43,760 nucleotides of DNA from Circinella minor (Eukaryota > Mucoromycota > Mucoromycetes > Mucorales > Lichtheimiaceae). Positions within the stretch are counted from its first letter, which is position 1. Each line of letters starts with the position of its first letter. The position numbers and the translations under genes were made by a program. Location of the stretch: positions 1-43,760 of the forward strand of contig JAEPRB010000297.1 in assembly GCA_016758965.1 (NCBI GenBank), in the 5' to 3' direction. The notes under the pieces were generated by a model. The model saw only the letters and a list, made by a program, of their open reading frames with translations, did not search any database and was not told the DNA's origin. Shown piece after piece: positions 11,613-20,487 of the stretch.

Positions 11613-11976
11613 ATGAATTCCAATTCGAACTTTAATGAAGCTAATGCTTTTGACACCCAAAGCGCTCTTGACGAGTGGGTGCAAACCCTTATCCTACTTG
11701 ACACAACACTTGGTAAGTTTGAAAACATTCTATATAAATGTGGAATGCTTATAAGAGAGAAACATTTTTTTAGTAGGCCCACCTGTCCGACGTGCACCAA
11801 GGAAACCAAGACAACGCGTCACGGAACAAGAACGGGAGGAGATTTTTTATCTTCATTTCGACGAACACCTCTCAGTCCGTGATGTCGTTGAGATAACCAG
11901 AATTCCTCTAGCTACTGTGGGGACATACATTGCCCAAGAACGTATTAACCGTGAAATAAATAATATTACTTTATAA
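11613..11976 (+). CDS. Small HTH protein with one intron (HTH-C)
   Basis: join(11613..11712,11774..11976): a 61-bp intron GTAAGT..TTTTTTTAG joins the exons in phase and gives 100 residues. It begins MNSNSNFNEANAFDTQSALD, has a short Leu-rich segment, then a basic linker (RRAPRKPRQRVTEQER) and an HTH (LSVRDVVEITRIPLATVGTY). The helix pattern aligns by eye with HTH-A and HTH-D (hydrophobic..F..x(8)..DV..(I/V)P..T). Stop TAA at 11974-11976. No catalytic residues. The intact frame and well-formed intron argue for a real gene. A role in regulating or assisting the surrounding element is inference. The flanking stretches 11127-11612 and 11977-12117 show nothing I recognise. Confidence 0.6.
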
Positions 11977-12117
11977 AAATAATTACAAATATTTTGGTTT
12001 TGATTTGTCTTGAGAATGGATAAGGATATGTATGTGTCGTGAGTAGGATCTGTGAGATTCCGTTTGCGTTACATTATGGGTTCAATCATAAAAAAGTATA
12101 AAAGCAACACATTTGCA

Positions 12118-12633
12118 ATGGCAAGGATTATTTCATTCATTTCTCAAATGCCATACTTATACGTTCGCACAGATTTCATTATTGCGATTCTTCTAATAAA
12201 AGGTGTGTTATTGCTAATATCACCGATCTTCTTTTGTTAACAATAGCTCTTGTTTATAGAATGTGTTCAAACAAATCTTGATTGTGCATTGATGCTTCAT
12301 CAAAATCGTATACACCTAATTGAAGTAGAAGGATAGGAGCTATATGATGAGATTCAAAGACGACAACGAGTCAAGCTGTCTGTGGATATAAAAGAGCAAA
12401 TAGCTCAAATGTATTTTCAAGCATGGGAATCAAAGGATGTCATTTCTGTAAGGTTCAATGTGTCAAGAAGAGCTGTTTGTCGTGTTTTAGCCGAGTGGAA
12501 TGAAATTGGTCAGGCCTTCCATCTTCTGGAAAGCTGTCTGTGTATTAATGGGTGCAGACCACATGAAGAAATCAGCATTAGATTGAGCTGTCTTTTAATA
12601 ATAAGAGGGTTGTGGTCATTTTTGGTAGCTTAG
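12118..12633 (+). pseudogene. Small HTH protein relic (HTH-D)
   Basis: The probable exon at 12118-12201 (MARIISFISQMPYLYV..) splices by a GT..AG intron of about 58 bp to an exon from 12260. The second exon holds a basic stretch (DEIQRRQRVKLSVDIKEQ) and an HTH (VISVRFNVSRRAVCRVLAEW) matching the pattern of HTH-A and HTH-C. An in-frame TAG at 12334-12336 ('VEG*ELYDEI') breaks it, and the reading after the HTH (to TAG at 12631-12633) may be read-through into non-coding DNA. It lies just upstream of the dyads at 12730-12807. The first exon is less certain than the HTH exon. Confidence 0.4.
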
Positions 12634-12919
12634 TTTAAAGAGATTCTTTTGATAATATATAACTAAAGTTCCAATATATCTCTCATACTTTTTTAATAAA
12701 ATATGTTTACATATTATTTATGTGGAGCATTCCGTGTAACCAACTTCCAAGGCCCTTTTTTTTGTGTGTGATAAAAATATAAAATAATGGTGGTCCGTGT
12801 AACCAACTCAAATATTATTTAAACTATGATGCTCAAAAAAAAAAAGAATATAAAAGAGCTGTTTATCTACTGCAACTTCTGCTTACATTTTTATTCAATT
12901 TTTTAAACCTACAAGTACC

Positions 12920-13761
12920 ATGTTATATATTGAGAGCTCAAGACTATCATATGATGCAGACGTTGATATGCATGAAGACAAGATGGAAGTGGACGATATA
13001 TATCCCAGTATATCCAATGAATGCAGTGGAGTTACCATTGATGTACAGCCACTTTTATCAATGGTCAAGGTAAAAAATAAACAGCAGGCACTTCATTTTT
13101 TACTTCTTTATGACTGATAACTCTTTATGAATTTTGGCTTGTATTTCAAACTTTTATTAACTAATAGTTGATAACTTAATAGGAAACTTCTATATGTAAA
13201 TCAAAGAATCCATCTGTTATGATCAACGGTGTTGACTATTATAAGTGTGTCTTTATAGATGAAGCTTGTTTCAACATATACCCCACGTGTCAAGCAAGAG
13301 GTTCTTCTGCTAAGGCAAGAATCCCAATGCCTTGCGATCGCATCTTCACGTTCTTGGGTGGTATTACTGGTGAAGGAGTTGTCAGTCTAAGTGCCAGAAG
13401 AATGCCACCAAAAATTAGTAGTATTAAAGACAAGTATGTTGGGTCCCTGGAGGTGCTGATGAAGGTGCTCAAGGAAAATGGAATGGGTGGAAGAACCTTA
13501 GTTATGGATAATGCACCAATCCATAAAACCCAAGAATTTCAGGAGGCTATTATAAAACAAGGCTTTCACATAATGTATCTTCCTCAGCATCGGCCCTTCT
13601 TGAATCCCATGCAAGAATTCTGGTTGAAGCTGAACGCCAGTGTAAATAGAAAGTTGCCAACAGTTGATACGTTATTACTAAGAGTAACCGATTTAGTCAA
13701 TCAAATTTCTGCCCAAGATTGTCAAAGGTGGATTAAGCATTCGCTTGCCGTCATGGAATAA
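12920..13761 (+). pseudogene. Tc1-like DDE transposase, right arm, internally deleted with catalytic Glu changed to Gln
   Basis: The leader (12920-13086; LSYDADVDMHEDKMEVDD) matches the leader of the left-arm gene. The former splice donor now reads CAG|GCACTT, and the acceptor is near 13181. The region for the AT-hook, HTH and linker is missing, so the reading jumps to NGVDYYKCVFIDEACF. The catalytic core follows with FIDEACF and VMDNAPIH, but the third acidic motif reads NPMQEFW where the left copy has NPIEEFW, so the DDE glutamate is Gln. The last ~95 residues share roughly two thirds of positions with the left-arm copy, although the adjoining terminal repeats are identical. It cannot be an active transposase as it stands. 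Confidence 0.8.
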
Positions 13762-13800
13762 GAGGGAACGTTGTAGTTTTTGTTTTTACCTTTATTTTTT

Positions 13801-14182
13801 TCATATCATTATTTTTTTTCATATTATTATTATTATTTTTATCTTTATATTATTATTATCTTCATATTATTATTTTTTTTCATATTTTTTTTTCATATTT
13901 AAATATGTTTTTTTTTTAATAAATTATAAAATTTACAACATAAAAATAATAAGAAAGCTACAGAAAATAGTTTTAATAAGGGATTGAAATCATAGTTCCC
14001 AACCGCCATGAAATTTGTAATTCTGCCATCAACTTAAAATTACAGGCGTCATTGTAATTTTTCACCTCCTGCCAATCATGAAAATTCCACCGCCAATCAA
14101 AAAAGACCCCCCAACGCCAAAATGAAAAAAGGCCCCGCCATGATGGGAAAAAACCCCCCGCCAATCATTAGGAAAAATCCTG
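13801..14182 (-). repeat. Right terminal inverted repeat, 382 bp
   Basis: Reverse complement of 6962-7343 with no difference seen by eye. It ends AAAAATCCTG followed by TA. The similarity starts about 40 bp downstream of the right-arm transposase stop, after which the two arms agree fully. Confidence 0.85.
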
Positions 14183-14311
14183 TAAAATGTTTGGCTGGTG
14201 GTCAGTGCCTCAGGGGTTTTTGTGCAATCACAGCCAGTCAGGGAATTAAAGAATTTGGGTATTGCCATTGGCTAAAGTTGTTAGTTAAAGTGCAGAGAAA
14301 AAAGTTTGACG

Positions 14312-14428
14312 GCCCTACAATGCCCAGGGGATTTTTTAGCCAATAAAAATGTTATATAGTGGAGCCAATCAAAAGCTTTTTTTTATTGCTGTGTGAGAAA
14401 AAAAGAAATAGTTAGCAGTAAATGTGAA
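14312..14428. repeat. Dispersed repeat shared with 2150-2262
   Basis: GGCCCTACAATGCCCAGGGG, a TTTTTTAGCCAATAAAAA stretch, a GTGGAGCCAATC stretch and GTTAGCAGTAAATGTGAAC match 2150-2262 in the opposite orientation. It lies just outside the 7.2-kb element and is cut by the next Tc1-like insertion. Bases 14185-14311 show no gene. Confidence 0.65.
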
Positions 14429-14431
14429 CTA

Positions 14432-16072
14432 CAGTGTTTTAACTTGGTTTTCAGACCTTTTCATTTCTTTTTTGGATATAATCAAATTTTATTTCAGACT
14501 GTATCTTTATTGATTTCAGACATTAAAAATGCTTTACTTTAAACGAAGCTCTTTTTCAAGACATCTATCCCAGTATGTTTCAGCATGTCTTATCCAACCA
14601 TTACAATCTTCAATAGTAACTTGAAGACATGCCTCAGCAATATGTGGTGTAAGGGTATCTCTTTCATCAAGGGGGTTTCTTCTGATGAGCTTTTTCATCT
14701 TCGACCAGCATTCTTCTATAGGGTTCAGAAATGGAGAATAAGGTGGCATAAACAATGGTTTATAGCCTCTTCTGGTTATCACATCAGTCACAAACTGAGA
14801 ATGGTGAATTCTGCAGTTATCTAAAACAATAAACATTCCCTTTTTATGGTGTTTGTCTAAGGTATCCATGATAGCATCTATAAATTTCACAATATGGTAT
14901 GTAGTTGTACCTTTTAGAAGTTTTTTAGGCTTATCTACATCCTGACTCTTAGCCTTTCTTTTCTTGTTTGCGGGCTAGGAGAACTCTTTTTCAACTTTGG
15001 CCACATCACTTTTTTTCAATGGTTTAACTTTAGAGAAGTTAATCACACCAAATGGAGATATGCACCCAATAATACTTATGTTTACTCCTTTCTGTGTATG
15101 TACTTGAACTACTGCTGGGTCACCTTTTTTTGACCATGCACGTCCTCTAATCATTTGGGTATGAAACCCAGCTTCATCAACAAACACACAATTGTTTTTA
15201 AAATCTACTTCATTTGCTTTCCACTGTGTAATGATATCAAAGCACAGCTGAAGCGTTCTTAGCGAGTCTCTTTCTGCTGTATATTTTGTTGCTTGCTTCA
15301 AAGATAATGCATATTTTTTTCGAATATGTTTATAAAGTCTAGGGATTGAAATTTCGAGCCCGGGAAATGCTTCACAAAGTTGAATTCTTGCCTGTTCAAG
15401 CACTATAGAAGGATTTTGATCAAAAAGCTGAATCAAAAATTCTGAGTGAGTTGGATAAAGCTTTTTTGCTTTGTTCTGAGGCTTTCTTGGATTATTTCCA
15501 GGTAGAACCGTCCTATTACTTGAATTGAATTCATTAATTAGCTCATATGCAGTACTTCTAGGTATACCATATTGAGCAGCAGCTTTTGGAATGGACAACC
15601 CTTCTTTTTGTTTCAAGCGTATAAATCGTTCTATTTGGTCTTGTCCATATTTTTTGTACCTCTTTACATTATGAATAGATAGAACTTATATTTCTTCAGA
15701 AATACAATTAACAGCTTCAATTATTCATCCATTTTCTGCTTCCTTCATGTCATCAAAATAACAATCATTTCAATGTTTCCATACTCAATGGCAGTACTTT
15801 CAAAATCTATCTCATCATTACTGTCGGCATAACTATAAGCATCAGTTTCTAGTTGGTAGTTGATAAAGTCCATAGTTGTTCTTTCAAGCTTAAAAAAGTT
15901 TTTATTAAAAGGCTAGGAACAACTGTTGTCCTAAAAAATAAAGATATAGTCTGAAATTGAAAATAGACTTTTTCCAAAAAAAAAAATACAAAAGGTCTGA
16001 GCATGTCTGAAATAAAATTTGATTATGTCCAAAAAAAAAATGAAAAGGTCCGAAAACCAAGTTAAAACACTG
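14432..16072 (-). mobile_element. Tc1-like element, 1641 bp, TA-flanked
   Basis: Terminal inverted repeats of about 68 bp start CAGTGTTTTAACTTGGTTTT on both ends. TA dinucleotides flank the ends at 14430-14431 and 16073-16074. It contains one transposase gene on the minus strand and sits in the dispersed repeat at 14312. A further 240 bp (16075-16313) separates it from the next element and shows nothing recognisable. Confidence 0.9.
14534..15873 (-). pseudogene. Tc1-like DD34E transposase (1641-bp element)
   Basis: The catalytic part reads from about 15663 to 14534: an HTH (IPKAAAQYGIPRSTAYELIN), FVDEAGFHTQ, RAWSKKGDPAVV, VLDNCRIHHS and NPIEECW, with 34 residues between the second D and the E. 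A TAG at 14975-14977 interrupts 'EFS*PANKKRK'. An acidic leader exon begins at ATG 15873 (MDFINYQLETDAYSYADSND) but then needs a frame change and crosses two stops (near 15734 and 15690) before the HTH, so the 5' half is decayed, or an intron was missed. The protein would bind the CAGTG terminal repeats and move the element. The region between HTH and stop is well preserved. Confidence 0.8.
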
Positions 16073-16315
16073 TATGTTTTACTGACATTTTGGTATTTTA
16101 TGGTATGTTTCAATGACTCTTAATATTAAAGAAGTCTGTCTTCTTTATTGATACTATTTGACAGCTGCGTTGATATATTATTTTATCAATAGCAAAACGT
16201 ATAGGATATAATGTTCACATATCTTATTGTCATTATTCATCATTATTAACACATTGGAAGACTATTATTGTTTCACACACGTATATTGATATACCCAGCC
16301 ATTGATTAGGATTTA

Positions 16316-17958
16316 CTGTATTTCCAGCGTCAATTGGTCACTTTTCTGAGCACCATTTGGTCACTTTTCTGAAAATCAATTGATCAATTTTCTGAACGCC
16401 AATTGGTCACTCCTTAAAATAAATTAAAAGTGTGTTTTACTTAGTGAGAAACTTACAAAAAAAAACAGTGTGAGAAACAAATAGCAATTAAATGGGTTCT
16501 TTATTTAAGCACTTATCGAATAAGTTCACAGAATGTTTAATACAGTTTTGAAGATGTTGAAGGGGAACTTCTTCACAAGACTCAATTATTCTACCAGTCA
16601 GAGTTTCTGTGTCCTTTAATGCATGACGTTTAACCTTGGACTTAACAATAGACCAAAAGTCTTCAATAGGGTTAAGTTCTGGCGAATAAGGAGGAAGATA
16701 AACTGGAATATAACCTCGCTTTTCGATCAAAGGGTTGATCACACTAGGAACATGTATAGGAGCATTATCCATAATAATATGAAATCCTTGCAATTCTGGA
16801 AACGTGTCCATAATATCCATTGTATCAATAATAAAATGCATATAATGCGCACCTATAGTTCCTTTTGGCGTTAATAACTTATCGCTAGGTGCCTTACGCT
16901 TGGTTGCTCCAGACACTTTTCTTCTCTTCACATTTCCAGGCTCTCTCATAGACACATTTACGACTCCTATAGAAGAAATAGCACCCAATACCGTATGTGA
17001 TGTAGCTCTTCCTGAGGGAGTTTCTACAACAGCAGGTTCACCACGTGTTGACTAAGCTCTTTCGCGGGTCATATTGATGTCAAATCCTGACTCGTCTAAA
17101 AACACACAATTCTGAAGGTAAACCATCCCTTTTTCTAGCCACTCCTTCACCCAAACAGCCCATTTCTCAATCACAGCAGTGCTATTTCTTGCAGTAGGAT
17201 GCCTAGAGATTACTTTGATGGAAAGGTTGCATTCATTTTTCATAAATTCCGCTACCCTGGATTTTTTTATCTCGAGATTTTCAAAGTTTTGTGTCAATTC
17301 TTTGACGGCATCCTTGATAGTAGCCCTTTTGTTTTCATCGAAAAACTTCACCAAACGATCTTTGTGTCTATCATCTAATTGGCTTACTGGATGAGAGGGA
17401 ACTAGATTTGTCAACTTGTAAGGCACATATTCTTCAGGGTTCTGCTGATATTTTTGCTTCCATTTTTGTGCAGTATGTGGGTTGACATTTGCAGCCTCCG
17501 CAGCTTGCTTGTTCTTCATGCCTTTTTCAAAAACAAAATAAAAATACAACAATCTATCTTTTTCAGTATAAACATTATACTCAGTATCTCTTTCTTTTTT
17601 AACTGATGCTTCCTTCATCCTAACATCAGGAACTTCAATCTCGTGTAATTCTGAATACGTATTGTTTTTAACAAGCTTCTTGAGATCGGTTATTTTCTTT
17701 AAATGGAAAGAAGGGGATTCGTTGTATGCTTTCGCTTCGTTACCCTTATTATCAAAAATGTTACCTCTTCCATCTTCAGAATAAAAAGTTATGTTAGAAT
17801 CTATTTTGAGTTAATTGAGTAAAAAGCTATAATGAGAAGTTGACACGATCGATTTATTTTAAGGGGTGACCAATTGGTTTTCAGAAAAGTGATCAATTGG
17901 CGTTCAGAAAAGCGACCAATTTTTTCGGTAAAGTGACCAATTGACGCTGGAAATACAG
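16316..17958 (-). mobile_element. Tc1-like element, 1643 bp, TA-flanked, with 23-bp sub-terminal repeats
   Basis: Ends CTGTATTTCCAGCGTCAATT and its complement are flanked by TA (16314-16315, 17959-17960). Inside the left end the motif (A)TTGGTCACTTTTCTGA recurs with an exact 23-bp period (GGTCA-type cores at 16336, 16359, 16382, 16405). The right end mirrors this. One transposase on the minus strand. It is inserted just upstream of the GCM-type MULE gene. Confidence 0.9.
16488..17618 (-). pseudogene. Tc1-like DDE transposase (1643-bp element), one nonsense codon
   Basis: From ATG at 17618 the frame gives an HTH (KQAAEAANVNPHTAQKWKQK), a second DNA-binding region, FLDESGFDINM, IIMDNAPIH and NPIEDFWS. 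The only interruption is TAG at 17052-17054 in 'ERA*STRGEP', where the related protein in the neighbouring element has RAWSKKGDP, so TGG to TAG is likely. The frame stays open upstream to about 17815 without an ATG, so the true start may have been lost or lie in another exon. It differs in sequence from the other two Tc1 families here despite similar element length. Confidence 0.85.
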
Positions 17959-18393
17959 TAATATAAATAGTGATAATATTTTATTATAATAAACTTCAGT
18001 TCAATTATTGTTCTTTTAGGTCTCATTGGCTTATTACGGTCTCTTTTATTTTATTAATTTCGATTGATATAACAAATGTAATCAGCTCATATATGATTTA
18101 TTTGTTGGGTGGCAGCTTCATCAAATCAGTGATGACAAAGGAAAGCATAGGGTTCATACCTTTTACAGAAGATGTTTAAGTGCTGTCACCTGCACCAAAT
18201 GCAATACCTTGTTCAGACCAAAATCGTCAAACAAACATATTAACGAAAAAGTTACGAAATATTGTACTAGTTGTTTGATACCATCTACTTTGAAACATGT
18301 ACCTTATGACTGTAGAATGACATTTTACATTGGAAAATTGAAAGGTAATGTCTATATAAAATTCTGGGTACTAAAATTAGAATAGAGTATCAT

Positions 18394-18608
18394 TGTTATA
18401 GACTAACCCCAAGTCTATAGTAATCCCAGGTCAATTTATGATACAATGGAAATAGAAAAGTGATAAAAGTGAAAAAGAGATAAAAAAAACTTGTTTTTAT
18501 TATTAATTGAGGGTTATAACTATTTATATGGGCTAAGCCCAATTGTACAACTCAAGCTTATTTTACTAAGCTTGGGTTCCTGGTCACAATATTACCTAAA
18601 TGGTAACA
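18394..18608 (-). repeat. 3' LTR of the Gypsy element
   Basis: 215 bp. On the sense (minus) strand it starts TGTTACCATTTAGG and ends GTCTATAACA. It matches 25700-25913 at about 98 percent by eye. Confidence 0.95.
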
Positions 18609-18621
18609 TTCTCCCCCTCTC
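18609..18621 (-). other. Polypurine tract
   Basis: On the minus strand GAGAGGGGGAGAA abuts the 3' LTR, the expected plus-strand primer site. Bases 18622-19001 are AT-rich with no gene seen; they would also hold the promoter of the antisense gene. Confidence 0.85.
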
Positions 18622-19001
18622 AAACCAGAGGATAAAAATATGGAAAGTATATAAGATAAAATAAAATAAAGAAAACAGAATGGAATAAAATAAGATACAA
18701 TCACAGAATAATGATAAATTTTCTAAACTAAAATGGTGATAACAAATTGGGTCTTGACTTTGGTAGATAATAAATATAAGTGTGGTAGGGAAGTAAAAAA
18801 AAATAAAAAGTAAAAAAGTAAAAGAAAAAGAATAAAAAAGAACAGGTTAATGTTTCATCCAGTATCTGGGTACAATCTGAGATTCTGGAACATTTTTTTA
18901 CAGGGGCTTTGTAAAATTTTTTATTTCCTTGCTTCCTTTTACTGTTGCACATTATTTTCCCAGATTTTATAATCTTGATTTTACTTTTATTTTTATTTAC
19001 C

Positions 19002-20487
19002 ATGCCTGCTACTTTGATTTCGGATGCTATTACTCAATCTACCTTGACTTATGAAGGGGGTATTTCAGTTGCGGATTTTGAACGTCGTTGTGTAGATCTT
19101 GGTACTTGTGTTCAGGTACCTGCTAATACATTGAGAAATGATTATAAAAGAAGGGTTATATAGTGCTATTAGCAATACCTAAAAATAGAATGTAACATAA
19201 GAATAAATAAGGAAATTAATATAAATAAAAAATAAATTTAGAGTTTAATTTCCATATATAGTAAAAAAGTTAATAATTATATATTTTTTAAGCTTTTTAT
19301 AAAAATAATAAATAATAGAAAACAAAAAAACCGACAGAAAATAAGAAAAAATTATGAATTAAAAGAATAATAGAATAAATAATGGTAATAAAGAAGTTAA
19401 AATTAAATAATAAATATAAAAATATAAGAAGTTTAAACATTTCTCATTAGCTCCTGAAATAGATTATGGCCTTTTTTGTCCCAGTAATGTCTGTCAATCT
19501 TGTTTTTGCTGCGGACGTATTTGCTACAACTTCCGACCTTGATCTCTTAATAATCGTTCTTCTGAGGGGATATGGTGTGACCAATGTCGAGTACATAAAT
19601 GTCCAGGCTGCTCTCGAGTTACATATCATGAGGCTACTAAAGGTCAAATTCCTCTTGCACATCTTTGGTTACTTGAAAGGTCCCATGTTGTTGCTGAAAT
19701 TCAAATTCCGGAATGGTACCTTGTTCTTGCTTTGAAGTCCCGACAAAATAAAAAGCCAATGATTCGAGTTTGTAACCTCAATGAGTTGAGGATTGGTCTT
19801 GAGATTGAGCCAAATCAATTCCCTCCTGTCTTGCCAACTTTTCGGAATGGTAACATCACCAATTATGGCACCTTTAAGTCTTCTACCAGTAGCCCTACTA
19901 GTGTTGTAGTTTCTTCAGTTGATATACCTGTACTTCAAGACTCAAGTGCTAGGTTAGGGTCTACCCAGGCTGGTAATAATCATGAGGATAGTGGTTCCTT
20001 GGTTCCTGTTTGGCGTTCCAATCGTCTTGCTAGTACTGGTATTCATTATCAATATGATGAATTAGAAAGTGATGTAAGTCCAGATCAAGAGTATCAGTTT
20101 GGGAGTGATGAATCAGACTATCAGTGGAACATAGATGAACTTCCACCTGTTGCATCTATCCGGTCGCCAAGTCCACTAACTAGGGAACAGGTAAGAGGTG
20201 AAACTCCTCCAAGTCCACAAGTTCCTATCACTATTGGTGAAATGCCAGAGTCGGTTGATTCTTCACCAAGTCAAGTACCTAGTCCTTCCTTCCCCCCAAC
20301 TAATCCAAATCCACTGAGCCAAGATCTTCCTCCATTTGTTATTCCGTTGAGTCAAGTAAATAATCATAATAATGATGTTCAGCTTCAAGGGTCCAGATTT
20401 CAGTCTTTTCTGGTGTTGCCACCAGCCAATTGGCCATATCGGGTACGCGTCATGGGACCTAATGAATTTGGAATATTTCCAATGTAA
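19002..20487 (+). pseudogene. Antisense zinc-cysteine protein gene carried by the Gypsy element
   Basis: Opposite in strand to gag-pol and lying between the chromodomain and the 3' LTR. A first exon from ATG 19002 (MPATLISDAITQSTLTYEGG) probably splices near 19100 (CTTG|GTACTT) to an acceptor near 19456 (CTCATTAG|CTCCTGAA). The second exon continues to TAA at 20485-20487. It has a Cys-rich domain (CQSCFCCGRICYNF, CDQCRVHKCPGC) resembling a two-site zinc fold, then LAHLWLLERSHVVAEIQIPEW, and a long Ser/Pro-rich tail. TGA at 19540-19542 breaks the Cys domain (CGA to TGA would explain it). The 3' end overlaps the end of pol by about 88 bp in convergent orientation. Antisense genes near the 3' LTR are known in some plant Gypsy elements. 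I do not recognise this protein. The exact donor is uncertain. Confidence 0.6.

Larger units (their letters stand above)
9079..12807. promoter_or_regulatory. Dispersed GTTCCGTGTAAC-like dyads (about 13 copies)
   Basis: Copies of GTTCCGTGTAAC or its complement GTTACACGGAAC, often extended to GTTGGTTACACGGAACA, occur at about 9079, 9121, 10058, 10197, 10262, 10350, 10413, 10477, 10565, 11165, 11231, 12730 and 12792. Those at 9079/9121 and 12730/12792 lie upstream of the two transposase genes. The motif is partly palindromic (GTT.C...G.AAC), so it could bind a dimeric HTH protein. It could instead be a spread repeat; no binding data are implied. Confidence 0.45.
6962..14182. mobile_element. 7.2-kb Tc1/mariner-like element with two outward-facing transposase genes and an HTH gene interior
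   Basis: The ends CAGGATTTTTCCTAATGATT (left) and its exact complement (right) are each flanked by TA (6960-6961 and 14183-14184), as expected of Tc1/mariner insertion. The arms are inverted copies: 6962-9140 on the left and about 12728-14182 on the right, where the transposase gene has an internal deletion. The spacer of about 3.6 kb carries four small HTH genes and many dyad-like repeats. Typical Tc1 elements are 1.3-2 kb with one gene; two complete examples of that size lie just downstream. It may be one composite element, or two inverted relatives that captured the intervening DNA. Confidence 0.75.

Noticed and set aside
12052..12240. 62-residue frame before HTH-D
   Set aside because: Its hydrophobic translation has no membrane-protein logic here; the inner ATG at 12118 fits better as a first exon of HTH-D.
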